Source of the DNA: Lepisosteus oculatus | Taxonomy: Eukaryota > Chordata > Actinopteri > Semionotiformes > Lepisosteidae | Length of the DNA stretch: 64,000 bases | Direction: 5' to 3' | Assembly: GCF_040954835.1 (NCBI RefSeq) | Contig: NC_090698.1 | Coordinates: 1,796,501 to 1,860,500 of the forward strand | In this document: in pieces, positions 12,546 through 24,948 of the stretch | Layout of the letters: each line of letters opens with the position of its first letter | Position numbering within the stretch: position 1 is the stretch's first letter | Notes under the pieces: generated by a model | The model's input: only the letters and a program-made list of their open reading frames with translations | Told to the model about the DNA's origin: nothing | The model's database searches: none | Translations under genes and position numbers: made by a program

Positions 12546-15440
12546 TCCCTCACCTTCTCTTTCAGTTCCTCACTCCACTCCTGATTGAGCTTGAAGAATC
12601 CCTGAAGCTTTAAGGAGTCTGTAACAAAGGTTCAGGAGGGATAACGACAACCAAGTTCAATCAGACTCGACTGTCGTTAATTAGTATCACTCCTGATGTC
12701 ACTGCCTCTCCTAAAACACTGTAAATACCTGCATGATCCCCTTCTCTCCCTCACACATCCCTCCTCCACCCCATCTCCCCCTCTGCTGCTGCCCCTCGGT
12801 CACTCCTCTCTCTGCGGGGGGTCCTCTGGGCAGGAGGTCGGCCCTCCGCCAAGCGGGTTCAGCCACAATGTCACTCCCCCATCCTTCCACGATGCTTTAT
12901 TCCTGGGTGTTGTCATTCCGAGTGAATCTGCATGAACACTAGTGCTTGGTGTGTCTCCTGGGGTTCCTCCGTGCTGTGATGAGGGACGTTGGTCAGGGCT
13001 TCACGACCCCGATGCCGGCCCTGCTGGCGCCTGTCGCAGCGCGAAGCTGCGGAAATTCCTCAGGGCAGCCCAAGGCCCGGACCACCCTGCAAGCCAGGCA
13101 GCAGGGCGCAGGGCTGAGAGACCTGCGCCCCCCCTTAGAAATCCTCCTCCCATTCATGGCAGGTGCGCAGGGAGAGGGAGCTTCCTACATGTTATTGCTG
13201 TCCGAGTGCTGTCCGACAGCCTGGGGGGCCGGCTGGGCTGTGTGTCACCCCTCTGGATCACGCACACCCCAGAGGACAGCGAGACTGAGTCACGCGGCCC
13301 CCGCTTTGGGCAGGCAGGCGCCTGCCAACAGGCGATGAAGATGAAGGCTCGTTACAACGGGTCTGTGCCGGAGAAGATGGGGAGAAGGAGGCTGATGTAC
13401 TTCAACAGGGGTGTGAAATCGGAGGTAAATGCGTCTGTTCAGTAAATCCCACACTGCATTGCAAACACAAACTGCTGCCACCCAGATGTCGAAGCCGCCC
13501 CTCACCGCAGCACAAAGAGGTCTTACTGAGGGGGCCGCCGAGCCGTGGCTGCAGTCTCCTGTCGGCGGCTGCGCTCCGTGTCCGAGCTCCTGTGCCTCGC
13601 GGACGAGAGGTGACACACAGCCCAGCCGTCTGCGCAGGGAGGGAGACGAGCAGCGGGGGGGGGCAGCCTGCGCCCCCGGAGTGGCGAGTGGCCCTCAGAG
13701 GGACCCTTGTCAGACGCAGGCAGCCCCTGCACGTCACAAGGCATACAGCTGTGGCAGGGCGTGGGGAGGTAACAGAGCATTGGCTTTCCTTTTGGAGGGT
13801 GAGGCTGCGGACCCTGCTGACCCTGGTAAGAGTGTGTGGCATCCTGGCACCCTCTCTCTGCAGCCGTACCGCAGTGATATCGCCCACTGCCAGTCTGCCT
13901 CCTTATCTGTGTCTCGCTGCAGGCTGGCTGTGCTTCTAGCGGGGTACACCAAGGTAAACTCAGTAAGGAGCAGCCTGGGCACGTCTGCGAAGAGTTTCGT
14001 TCTGCACGTGTGCATCAACCCAGAACGAAAGAGAAGAAGCAGAAACGTAAAAAGACTCGGTCAAAAGGCTCTTGGGCTAAGGTTGCTGTAATGAAACAAT
14101 GTATAAAGTGCACCGCTGGAAGAAGACGAAATCAAGTTTAATCCCCGTGATTTAATCACGGAGATGCGCCCACCCCACCGCACAGGGCACAAACCAAGGA
14201 CACTCGTCACGAGCGCTGGGCAGCAGTGGAGTTCTGAAAGTACCCCCCGTTAGCAGCCCAGGGGGTATGCTTTAAAAGCAGAGGCTTCATGTGAATTTTA
14301 TTTAGGAGCTGGGGGGAGTAACTGGAGGGGGATAGGAGTGGGCCGAGCCTCCCAGGCCCCCAAGCCCACACTGGTGGGCACAAGTGGGCACGCTGACAGG
14401 CTTCACATGTGCCCCTGCACAAGCCCCTGTCTGCTGTCCTTGAGCCCAAGAACAATGTGGACGGATTCCTGGATACACTGATGAAATATTAATCACAAAA
14501 GCAATACTTTCAAACGCGCCGCACAATTTATTTTGTCCACAAGGCAAAATGTGCCCTGATATTGAAAAAACTAAGCAAAGAGGAACTGACAGAGTAAATT
14601 TGATTTTTTTCATCACTTGCTGCATCTTTTCCTCTTTCTCTGTCATTGGCCCCCGAGCTACAGAAGACGGGTTTATCATTTCTGCCAAGACAAGTTTTTA
14701 TCATGATTTTTGTTGTAGACACCGGGACCTCTGCAGCATGTCAACTCTCACATAGTTCTCTTGGTTTGCAAAGTAGATGTTTATACACATAAAACCAATA
14801 CCTGCAGCATCGCGTCAGGGAAACTGTTTGAAAGAGAAAGTCTGATCACAGCACAGAACCTAATGCTACTGGCAATTAAATGCAACAGCTTCAAAAGTAG
14901 TAATATAAATAACAAAGTGGCATGGTACTGAAATCATGCTTTCAGTAAAACATTTGTAGAGAAAACACATTCTTTTTGCAGAGTGTTCTTCATTAAAATG
15001 TGACAAATTAAAGATGATAATGTAGCAGCGATTAAAAGGTAACGCAGCACAATGAGGTAAGGGCCTCTGTTTTGTTGAAATAATTTAATAGCTTTGCAAA
15101 GGGGTCACAGATTTGTGGAACAGAAATGAGGTTCTAAGGATTGGAGATGTGGGAGAAATCAGTTTTGCTCTCCTAGGACAAACTAATGGAAACTACCCTA
15201 GTTTTTCATTTTTAAGGATTTTAAAAAATCGTTTTGAGATTAAAAAAATAAATCACCTGAGAAGAGTGTATTAACGTGAAGAGGTTTATATACTTTCGTA
15301 AACAGAACTTGAAAAAACACGAAGCACGAAGCTCAGTCTCTAGGTTTCGAAGCCTCTGCGTGTGATGTCATGTGTGTTGTGGGGCGACTAATTCCTCTTC
15401 GCCGGAATGAAAACCGTGCTGCCTGTCCCCAGAGCGCTGG
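12546..15440. other. Intergenic, no gene recognised
   Basis: The 12.7-14.1 kb part is GC-richer and carries open frames of 130-220 residues on both strands. They overlap each other, have biased composition and match no family I recognise. The 14.5-14.75 kb part looks like constrained AT-rich sequence, but this cannot be tested here. Confidence 0.45.
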
Positions 15441-15852
15441 CAGATGTCACATGGGCGGCAGACGAGCGGGGTGCACGTAGCTAGACTGGAACAACAACCC
15501 GCCTGGATGGAGCAGCGGGAGGCTGGTCGGGCTCTTGCGCGGAGGCAGGACGCCGCGGCTCCCAGCTCCGAGCGCAGATGAGAGCTCGCGAGGGAGGACC
15601 ACCCCAGCCCAGCCGCCCCGAGCTCGCTCGCGGGGCCCCGGCTGCCGGGGCTGGTTGCTAGGGGCAACCGGGAGAGACGGACCCCCCGCACGTGCGGAGC
15701 CCCCCCCCCCCGGCTCTCCGAGCAAAAACTCTCTGTCCTGAAGTGGCACAGCGGCCAGGCGCGGCGAAGCGGCTCCTCCTTCCGTTCAGGGCGAAGACGC
15801 GCACCATCCCCAGCGCAGCAGGCTTCGGGAGGGACTCGCTCCGCAGACAGAA
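15440..15852 (+). promoter_or_regulatory. CpG-rich promoter and noncoding first exon of the AKAP gene
   Basis: GC- and CpG-dense sequence ends in a strong splice donor, ACAGAA/GTGAGTGC, with the GT at 15853-15854. The next acceptor in a good context on this strand is at 19252-19253 (TTCCTTCTTCCTCCAG), just before the AKAP coding exon. A noncoding first exon spliced to one large coding exon fits AKAP5-type genes. The start site within the island is not defined. Confidence 0.5.
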
Positions 15853-18800
15853 GTGAGTGCATGCTTCTTATTCGATTACTGGGATGGATTGGGATTAGCA
15901 GCTGTGTTCGTATTGCTCTTTTAATGCTGTGCAATCGCAAGACAACTGTTTTGGCCCCCTTGTGAGGCTGCGTGCTCCTTGTTCCCAGCGCGTTTGCGCT
16001 GTTCCCCAATTTCTTTAGCAATCGAAAAACAGACTTAAAGGAGTTGAAGAGCCGGAATTACGCAGACGGGGTTCAAACCCAGTGTTTCAAGAACAATGCT
16101 GTTTCTGTATAGATATTCCTTACTCTGCTTTCTGCCTGTGCTTGATCATGACTAGAAACATATTTTAATTTATTTGTATTCGTTTATTTTCAAGTAGATG
16201 TGTACAGGTATGAGTATACAGTATACAGTATAAATATATGGATACAGACTTTCCTTGGACGATAGACCTTAGAATTACCTGAGGATGTGAGTGGATAATG
16301 ATGCGGAATTTATAAAACGATAAATTACCCGTGTGTTTAATGGGCGTCCTGTGGATTGCAGGAGGGTGTTGCTTGATTTCTGAAGTGTCAGTCGGGTGCA
16401 GACCAGAACGGACTGAACAGGCTTCTGAGTGATACTGGAGATATTTGCTGCAGGTTTTAATTCCTTCATTGTGACCCAGCGGACACACGGCGTCTCGCAG
16501 GGTATAGCTGAGGTATCTCAACACGGCCAGCGCTGGTAGGAGTGAGGGTCTTGTTGCCTCTTGCCTGCCGAGATGCGAGAGAGCACATACTGAGCTGCAG
16601 GTTAATTGCAGGTCTGCCCACTCTCAAATGCACTAATTAAAATTAGCCAGGTGTAAATTAAGCTTGGGTCAACTTCGCTCTGACACGAATTACCCTGCAC
16701 TGGAAATGCATGGGATCCGCGCGCCCGATATTAAATTGAGCTAATTAAACCATCTGTCACTCAAGACGCAGCCTTTCGACAAAAGCAGACTCGCGATTTT
16801 TTTTGTTGTCTCGAGGTGCTCTCATCTTGATGCTTCTGGGGCGAAAGAGCTCCCAGAGACCCGGCGTTGTACCGATGAAAACAGCGCGGCGGGCGGGACA
16901 AGGGGTCGCGCAAACCTGGCAGCTGTGACCCTGCCGTCTCAGCCTGCAGACAGTCTGTTGCTTTGCTGAAATAAGCTTCCTTTTGTCTCACGGGCTTCTG
17001 CGACCGCCATCATTCCTCTCCCTCGTGTCGTTGTGCGAGACCCCCGAAAAAGAGCGGCTCTTAGCACGGCCGAACGATTTCCAGGCGCAGCTTGATCGCC
17101 GATGTCTGCCTCCCGGGCACCCTTGGGGGCGAAACCAAAAAGGAGTGTGGGACGATTTACATCTATGTTCCTAGTTATAGCTTTGATTTCAGAAAACGTT
17201 TTTTTATCGTAATTGTATTGTAATTCTAACGTATTACAACCCCCCAAATTGTGAATTTGAACAGAGAATGCTTTTACGCCCGCTTCAATGTAAGGGCCTG
17301 TATAGGAACATTATATATAGATTTTGTCATTCATTTAAAGCTAATTTTAAAGTATCGTTATGAACTGGTAAAATCTCCTAGAGGAGACCTTTTCAACTTG
17401 TCTTCCCTGTGGTATAGTCTCCGATACACAATGTCAATGAAATTAAGTTTGATGTTCCAATTAATGTTTCAGTACAAAAATGCCCATGACGTTTCATTTG
17501 CGCACTGAGATTCAAAGCTAAATATTGCGTTACAAACACACCCTTGATTGAAAAAAAAAACAAACAAAATGCTGTTGTTGTTATCACAACAAAGCAGCGC
17601 AGTCGCCGCATGAACACAATTTAACAATTTTCTTCAAGGCTGTTGCCCAGATGAAGCTGCTGGAACAGCAGATGTCTTTATTGCATTGTAATATGCAACG
17701 TTAATGGACATCCAGGGGCACATTTATCTGCGAGACATATTTACTTTAATTTGCTGTGCAAACGGGAGAAGAGAATGACTTGTTCTCCCTGTAGACATCA
17801 ATGCACCGCCGTGCGGTGGGATAGGTTTATTTTGCAGGTACTGAGAGGTGTGGCTGCAGCAGAGGAGAATTAAATGCTACTGGAAACCGTTGTAAAATGC
17901 CAGTGGGTCCACCTGCCTGCCCCGTGCCCCGCGCCCCGCGCGCTGGCAGCAGGCGTTCGGGACCAGAGAGCGATTTCAATTACCGACCCGTCTCCGCGCG
18001 GGCCCTGTGCTCCACGTCACAATGGAAAGAAGACCAGCCCCCCCCCTCAAAATCCAGCAAATGAAAGCTTCGTTCTACATGTTTTTTTTAAAAAAAATTC
18101 AGCCTGAAAGCGTCCAGTTCAGACGGCTAGTGGCTCATTAAACCGCAATCAGCGCAGCTGTCGGGGATGTACGAGCGCTACCACACCCCCACACCCGGGA
18201 TCAGTCTCTGGCAGCCGCTTCGAATCCAAAAAGCTGCAGCTCACAAATGATTGAAGCTGCGTGCATTAAAAAAAAAAATACTGGACCCCAGGAACTCGTG
18301 AAGCCACGTTAGACTGCTGCAGGGGGTGAAATCTGTTTTAGTGGCTGATTTTGAATTGGCCTTGACCTTAGATTTCCAAATCCATAGACCCCTGGGTTTT
18401 GAGTCAGAAGCCTCCAGGCCAAGGGCTTCAGACCTTCCCAGGGAATGGTCTTTTTCCCTGGCAACCAGTCTATTTCTGCCTCCCATTTGCTTTTTATCCT
18501 GAGCTACATAAACCCTCCTATGTCTCCTTTTTTGCGTTCCATCAACAAACGTATTGCAGTTCACTGTCTCCTAGGCGGTCCTGCGCAAGCCAGCTTTGTG
18601 ATTTGCTGTTTCCACAAAGCCCAGATAAACGCAATGGAACAGTGCTGTTTGCTCAGGAAATCACACAAGAGCTGTGCTCCATGGCAGCCTTTTCAGCGCA
18701 GCATGGAGATGGGGGTGTCATGCTTTACACCAAGACTCTTCAGAGATACAGACATGTTTGATAGCAACCATCTCCTCACAGATTCCACACGCGCACGAGC

Positions 18801-19253
18801 TGTTTTCAGGATGAAAAATGTCACGAAATGGGGAGACATATTAAAAAGAAATGTACAGATGTGCACATAATTACACGTGCATAATAAGGTTGATTTATGA
18901 GCTCATTATTCTCTGTTATGTTCTAACCTGTCATTCGTTTTTCATCTTTTATGAAGAGAATACTTGTTTCATCACAGCGCACTGATTCCTTCAACATGCA
19001 CTACACGGCACTGCAGAATTCTAAGAGTTACGTTATGAAATGCTGAAGATCAGCTGATGTGACATTGTTAATCCCTTAAAGCTGATATTGATCTCTAAGC
19101 ATTTAGACTTCCAACTGTTTTGCTGTGTAAATGACAAATGCCAGCAGCATTGAAACATGACTGTATATCTCTCAGACACTCTCTCCACACTGCACCGCCG
19201 GGCTCGTGGCAGACTGATTTACTGTGCTGAGTGCTGTTTCCTTCTTCCTCCAG
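15853..19253 (+). other. Inferred 5' UTR intron of the AKAP gene
   Basis: GT-AG ends frame a 3.4-kb intron. Inside, 16560-16770 and 17640-17880 hold dense homeodomain-type cores (TAATTA, ATTTAAAG, TTAATTGC), E-boxes and low-repeat sequence, as conserved enhancers often do. No coding exon is visible. Confidence 0.4.
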
Positions 19254-19438
19254 ATTGGGAACAAGCGCCTGAATGGAGAGGGGGATTCAACCCATCCGAC
19301 TTCTCTGCTCTCTGAAGGGGAACTGGAGGGATACAACGGTGCCGCCGGCTCATGATTAATAAACTGATTTTAAGTTGATCAGGGAAGGAAAAAAAAAACA
19401 CCAGGCAAGAGGCTTTTCAAAGTTCGAGGACGAAAAGC

Positions 19439-22159
19439 ATGGCAGCAGCTAGGAGGGACAGTCGGGCTGCGGGGGAAGGCACTGAGCTCCCCCCGGCGGA
19501 GACGAGGAGCTCCGAACCCGGCTCAGGACAGACGGAGGTGCAGCAGTGCTCAGAGCTGCCACGGGACAGTGGGAAAGCACAGCCGTCTTCATCCGGGACC
19601 GAAAGGCTCTTCGGCTCGCTGTGGAAGAGCAGGGGGCTGGGCAAAGTGATGAGTGGCAGGAAGAAGAGGGACAATCCCGTGGGGGCCGGGGAGGCAGGCG
19701 GAGGGGACCTGGACCGCGAGCAGGAGGCGGGAAGGCCTGCAGCTCAGTGCCAGCGCGCAGCAGCGGAGGAGTGCCTGCTGTCCCCAGGCCCTGCAGCACC
19801 GGGTCCCAGCGAGTTTGACAGCTCGATTCAAGAGGCAGAGGACAAGCACACCAAGAGGCAAGAGGCAGAGGAGGCTTCTGTGGAGCCCAAGCCGTTGAGC
19901 CCAGAGGAAGATGCCAAGCCGAAGAAGATGGAGAGATCCGGTGTCCGAGATTTCATCCGGAGACCCGTCTCCAAAATGTTATCGCACAAAAGCACAGACA
20001 AGAGGGATCAAGCAGTTGCCAAGGATGGTGGTGCTGGAGCCCAGGAAGATTCTGACAAGACGCGGTCAAGGTCTCTAGACCGGCTGGTGGACTCGGAAGT
20101 CTCTGCTGCCTGCACAGACCGGGCCGCTGGACCACACGCAGAAGGGGAAACGCCCAAGGCAGTTCCACACGGAACTGGGCACATGAGACGATGGCACTCC
20201 TTCAAGAAGCTGATGGTTCCGAAAACTCTCAAAAGGGCCACAGACAGTGGAGCAGAGCAGGACCCTGATGCAAAAACCTCGGATGTATCAGAAACACAAG
20301 ACAGGTCAGACCTTGCAGTGCAGAAGAGACGGAGGATGAAGAGATCATGGACGTTCCAAGGGCTCAAGAAAGATCAGTCTTTCTTCAGCAGCCACAACCA
20401 AAATGTGCTCAGCAAAGACGCAGCAGAAGGTCATACAGAGGCCTGTCAAAGCGAACCGGCAACATCTGGTGACCCCAGGGCTTTAAAAACTATGGGGGAA
20501 GAAATATGCCCTGAGGAAAATGATCCGGACCAAGCGGAAGAGAAGGGGACAGGCACACACAGCCACACGAAATCAATAGACCAGCAAGCCCATGAAGCCT
20601 GGGTATCATTTAAAAAACTAGTGATCCTGAAATCAAAGAGAGCCCAAGATGCCACAAATGAGGAAGGAGATGCAGTGACTCCTGCAACAGATGAGCGGGT
20701 TGGCCAAGATCTGAACAGGTCAGAAAGGCAGCCTTCAAAAAGGGCCGCTGCCTCTAGAGCTGCGTCCTTGAAAAAATTCATACTCCGCAAAGGGAAGAGC
20801 AAAAGCATGGATCTAGGGGACACTCCGGGGAGTCCGAAAGGAGAACAGGACAAGAGCATCAGCTTCACACCTGCAGAAGCTATAGATGAGCAAGGAATGC
20901 AAAACCGAAGCACCACAAGCAAAGCCAGCTCTCTAAGTCTAAGTTACGTGGACATGAAACCTACCCACTGCAGTACTGATCAGGAAGAGGATGTAGAATC
21001 GGCACCACGTGGAAGCACGTCTGAAAATCCAGTCTCCACAGACAGGGAAGATAGCCATGGAGAGGTTGTGACCAAGAAGACAGCTGCTGATGCAGAAGAC
21101 ACCACTCAAGAGCACGCACAGGACTATACAGACAGGTCACACACTCAAGACCCAAAACTAAAATCCAACACCACAGAACCAACCTTACACAGTGGATCTA
21201 AGGAGTCAATGAGAACAAACAATTCTGAAAGCAAAACCCCAGCAAGCCTTAAAGTGTTAAAACTGGCTTCAGCTCAGAACAGCTCAGAAAAGGAAGCTTG
21301 TGAAAGTCTGCAAGACACATTACCAGATGGCTCACAGGAAAGTGAGAGGGGGGGCATGGCAACTGAGACGACAGAAGTGAGAAGTTCTCATCAGGCAGGT
21401 AAAAGAACCGAAGAAAAGGCCGACGATTTTTCTGTGGACGACACAGACGATGCGACACTCGACCGGGCACCGGACACTGAGGGTGGACTCGACGATCTGG
21501 AATCTCTGGAAAGAGCTAAAACTGTTCCCCGAGGACCGCATCAAGCACAAGGAGAATCTGAGGATAGCAAAACATTTTCACGTACTGCTGCCAGCTCGAA
21601 CGAGGGCCTTTGCTCAGATGACACCACAGCAAAGACACAAATGAAGCTGGGAGGCCAAGTCCCTTCTCCTGCTTGCCCAGCTGTCCAAACCAGCAGTCCA
21701 GAAGCAGAACAAACGACACCTGCAGAGGAGGGGGACTCTGTAAAAACCACAGAAGAGGAGCAAACAGCTGGAGGGGCCTGCTGTTCTTCAGAGAGCCCTC
21801 AACCAGCCCGCTCTGTGCTTGAGGAGCCACAGATCACAGAGGGTCTAAATGACCAGAAGCTGTCAGGCGACCAAGATACCGGCTCCCGTGACACACTGCA
21901 GCACGGGGGTGAGGTCAACCGCAATGGAAATCCACTTCCTGGCCTCCGAGTGACCCAGCCTGACGTCACTGACCCACAGGAGGAGCAGAAAAGGATGTTT
22001 TACGAAGCAGCAGCTGCCATCGTCCAGACCGTGGTGAGCGCGGCCACCGAGCAGATCGTCAAGGAGCAGGACCTTCTGGACAATGGGCTTAAAGGCCCCT
22101 CCCCCAGCAATAATGACAGCTGCAGCTACCAGGATCTGGATCAGCAGCACTGCAGCTAA
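19439..22159 (+). CDS. A-kinase anchoring protein, AKAP5/AKAP12 type (906 aa, single coding exon)
   Basis: AKAPs tether protein kinase A, and in this branch often PKC, calcineurin and calmodulin, beneath the plasma membrane. The protein is acidic, Ser/Glu-rich and largely disordered. It carries basic-hydrophobic patches: SLWKSRGLGKVMSGRKKR (from about residue 60), RRWHSFKKLMVPKTLKR (about 250), AWVSFKKLVILKSKR (about 387) and ASLKKFILRKGKSKS (about 442). These resemble the WxSFKKLVTPKK membrane/calmodulin modules of AKAP12 and AKAP5. Near the C-terminus, AAAAIVQTVVSAATEQIV (residues 856-873) forms an amphipathic helix like the RII-binding helix of AKAP5. The start ATG has A at -3 and G at +4. 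One long coding exon and the C-terminal helix favour an AKAP5-like identity; the several FKKL modules are more AKAP12-like. No PxIxIT calcineurin site was seen. Confidence 0.82.
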   Translation: MAAARRDSRAAGEGTELPPAETRSSEPGSGQTEVQQCSELPRDSGKAQPSSSGTERLFGSLWKSRGLGKVMSGRKKRDNPVGAGEAGGGDLDREQEAGRPAAQCQRAAAEECLLSPGPAAPGPSEFDSSIQEAEDKHTKRQEAEEASVEPKPLSPEEDAKPKKMERSGVRDFIRRPVSKMLSHKSTDKRDQAVAKDGGAGAQEDSDKTRSRSLDRLVDSEVSAACTDRAAGPHAEGETPKAVPHGTGHMRRWHSFKKLMVPKTLKRATDSGAEQDPDAKTSDVSETQDRSDLAVQKRRRMKRSWTFQGLKKDQSFFSSHNQNVLSKDAAEGHTEACQSEPATSGDPRALKTMGEEICPEENDPDQAEEKGTGTHSHTKSIDQQAHEAWVSFKKLVILKSKRAQDATNEEGDAVTPATDERVGQDLNRSERQPSKRAAASRAASLKKFILRKGKSKSMDLGDTPGSPKGEQDKSISFTPAEAIDEQGMQNRSTTSKASSLSLSYVDMKPTHCSTDQEEDVESAPRGSTSENPVSTDREDSHGEVVTKKTAADAEDTTQEHAQDYTDRSHTQDPKLKSNTTEPTLHSGSKESMRTNNSESKTPASLKVLKLASAQNSSEKEACESLQDTLPDGSQESERGGMATETTEVRSSHQAGKRTEEKADDFSVDDTDDATLDRAPDTEGGLDDLESLERAKTVPRGPHQAQGESEDSKTFSRTAASSNEGLCSDDTTAKTQMKLGGQVPSPACPAVQTSSPEAEQTTPAEEGDSVKTTEEEQTAGGACCSSESPQPARSVLEEPQITEGLNDQKLSGDQDTGSRDTLQHGGEVNRNGNPLPGLRVTQPDVTDPQEEQKRMFYEAAAAIVQTVVSAATEQIVKEQDLLDNGLKGPSPSNNDSCSYQDLDQQHCS

Positions 22160-22950
22160 GCAGAACTGCTCCCAAACCCTTCTGTCTCCTAATCCTTACG
22201 TTTAGGAAAAAGGCAACTCAAAATCTTCAGAAAACTAGGTGGACGTTCGTGTTTTTTTGAGTGATGTGTGTAAAGTGTATTAGTTGACAATATGAGTAAT
22301 TATTAGTACTACTACAACAGGAGCAGCACAAGTAATAATAGGTTTATCACTATACTACATCTGCTCCTACTGTACTGTAATTAATGGTCATTATTGTAAT
22401 GCTTTACTTTAAACCATCCTAAATAATCCTTTTCAGATTTTATTTTGGAAGACATTTTATTTTTTAATAATAAATGAAAAAAATAGGATCTGGTCAATGA
22501 AGTAGGCATTAAATGCAATTGGTTGTCCGTACAGTCAGAAGAGAAGCCGTTTGCATTTTCAGAAACAATAAGGAATACAGTAATATGCATTGAGTTTCTC
22601 TTAATGATATTATGCAATACTGAAAGTAAATACATCTTCACAAGCAATAATGAGAATCGGTATCCAAGTCTTGAACCGGAAAAAGCAAAGAAAAGCATTA
22701 CTTAGTATTAACCTTGTTCATTAATATCAAAGACAACGCAAATTGTTTCTAATTATTTAAGATAAAAGACTTCATAGTCATCACTCCTACTGTACATCGC
22801 AAGTCTTTACATGGTTAAGACGAGGAGCATCTATGACTCAACCTGCCTCACAAGGCATTTCTGGAGCAGCAATATGAAAATTCACATCAACTGTGCATTT
22901 GTGTCCAAAAAAATAAATCATTTCAAAAACAAAATGTTGCCGAGTTGTTG
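22160..22950 (+). other. Likely 3' UTR of the AKAP gene
   Basis: AT-rich sequence after the stop codon contains AATAAA at 22469-22474 and 22912-22917, either of which could end the transcript. No open frame of note. Confidence 0.4.
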
Positions 22951-24948
22951 CTGAGAAATGTTCAGTTAACAGGAACAGAATTTTGCTTCGTTTTCCTCTT
23001 AAAATCCTGACTGGTTCATTGACAAGCATCTCGGTCAAGGAGAGAGGCAACAGAAGGACATACTGTAGCAACATGTTACCCGAGAGAGGGGACAGCATTC
23101 ATGTGTGAACAGACCATGCACAGACACTCCCTTTGCATGCCTCCCCAGCACATACTGTATCTCCAGCCACAACAGAAAGTAATTTAGCCCGTGAGTGCAC
23201 AATATTCCCCATGAACATCCATATATTTAATATTCTGTACATTACAATAAACAAGCAATCATTAACAGAAGCACAGCTGGAGAATGAAAGCTTCATTTCA
23301 CTTGTTTTAAAAGATGGATAATGGGCTTAACAATCATGTTAAAATTTGAAAACACCATAGCTATTCAAGGAAAACCATTTTGTAAATGAAAATGTGGTTT
23401 GCACTTTCCCAAAATACCTTTAATGTCATTTTAACTGGCCTTTTTATGAGACTAAAAATGAAAAATCCTTCATCCATGTAATTTGCTAAGAACATAATCA
23501 GATCAGGGTATCTGCTGCACTTTGACCACCTGAACACATCAACACAAGCAGCTCTAAATGAACCTGCCAGTGTACCGTCTAGTCACGAGCTGAGCGGTTT
23601 TAAACACGTTACAGCCAGGTCTTCCAACACGCCTGGACTACGTGGTGCTGACTGGGTGCGTACAAAAACATATTTAGTTGCATGGTTCTGGCATGCAAAA
23701 TGATGTTTGCATGAAATGGCTGATTTGCATTGTTTGTGCAAATGAGAGTGAAACCAGAACGCACTGGATGTTCCTTGCCTGGATCGAGGATATTCGACGT
23801 GTAATCTCTCACCTCTGCTTTCAGCCAGGTCTGACCCCGTTAAGGGCACTGCAGGTGAACGAAGGAAAGCAAATCGCTCATTTTGAACACGATTCTTACA
23901 AGATCCAAAACAAAACACAGTACAGCTGCATGTCTGTTTAACACTCATCACCTTCATTACCAAATCTGGTACCAAACGGAAGTCTGAACTACTTTGATTG
24001 AGGGCGATGGGTAACATCACAGATAGAGCGAGATCGAGTGTGCAGTTTTAAAGGACATTCCTGTACAAATTGTCCTACATGCACAAGAGGGTAAGTCCGG
24101 AATCTAAACAGAAGCCTATACAGAATCTCTTACTTCACCCAAGCAAAGTGAAACGATTGTGTGTAATCCTGGCATTCGAAAACAAGCCTTCATTTTGAAC
24201 CTGTGAAATAAGAGCAACTGGTAGCTCAGTAGCACAGCAGTCATTCATTCCTTGAGGAGTTTTCACATGCTTGCAGTGTTTGATGGGTTTTCTCCAGGTC
24301 AACCACTCATTGACCAGACAAGTGAAGGTTAAGGCAGTAACAGTCAGTAGACAATTTATACTGGTCCTAAAGTTTGCATCACGTACAGCCTGGCCAGGAT
24401 GTTTGTATCATGTTCACAAGTAGCCCTACAGCATTACCCATGACAATGCAATTGGTTAAATTGGGATTCACCTTCAGGTTTTGAAGAAACCGACGAGCAA
24501 ACACTTTGAACACAGGTTCTTTGAGCATGATGGAAGGACTTGCTTTCAGGAAGGAGAAAGAGGGAGAGTCTCTGCTTTGAGAAGAATAACAGAATAACAG
24601 GTTGACATTAGGAGGGCCGTTTGCAACAGTGGCTAGGAGGGAAAGACTGTATGCGCGATATATCCGTTTTTGGCACCAGATACATTTTGTATTTCTGAAC
24701 CTGCTCTCAGTGTTACTGCTCCCGGACAGGAATAAACATCAGGATCTGAACGTCTTAAACTTATTCCTTAATTTTGCTGTCCTGCAGCCCTTCTAACAGT
24801 TAGCTATAGATTGCTAGATGGGCACTCGTTCTGTATACTGTTCTGTATACGTACAGTATACTGCATGTGTGTACAGCCCATGACAGACTCATACCATCCA
24901 GGATGGAGGGCAGCCTTGTGCCCTGAATATGCCATGATCCTCAGAGAC
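22951..24948. other. Intergenic between two convergent genes
   Basis: The AKAP gene reads rightward and TMEM87 leftward, so this is a tail-to-tail spacer. It is AT-rich. Around 24215-24350 is a stretch vaguely like a decayed tRNA-type SINE, too weak to call. Confidence 0.4.

Noticed and set aside
12942-14091. Overlapping 130-220 residue frames on both strands
   Set aside because: Mutually overlapping, of biased composition and unrecognisable; long frames are expected in GC-rich noncoding DNA.
15368-16021. 217-residue frame on the - strand
   Set aside because: It lies across the CpG-rich first exon and promoter of the AKAP gene; the frame is a by-product of high GC.
24215-24350. A tRNA-like start (CTGGTAGCTCAGTAGCACAG)
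   Set aside because: No clear B box or cloverleaf; at most a decayed SINE.
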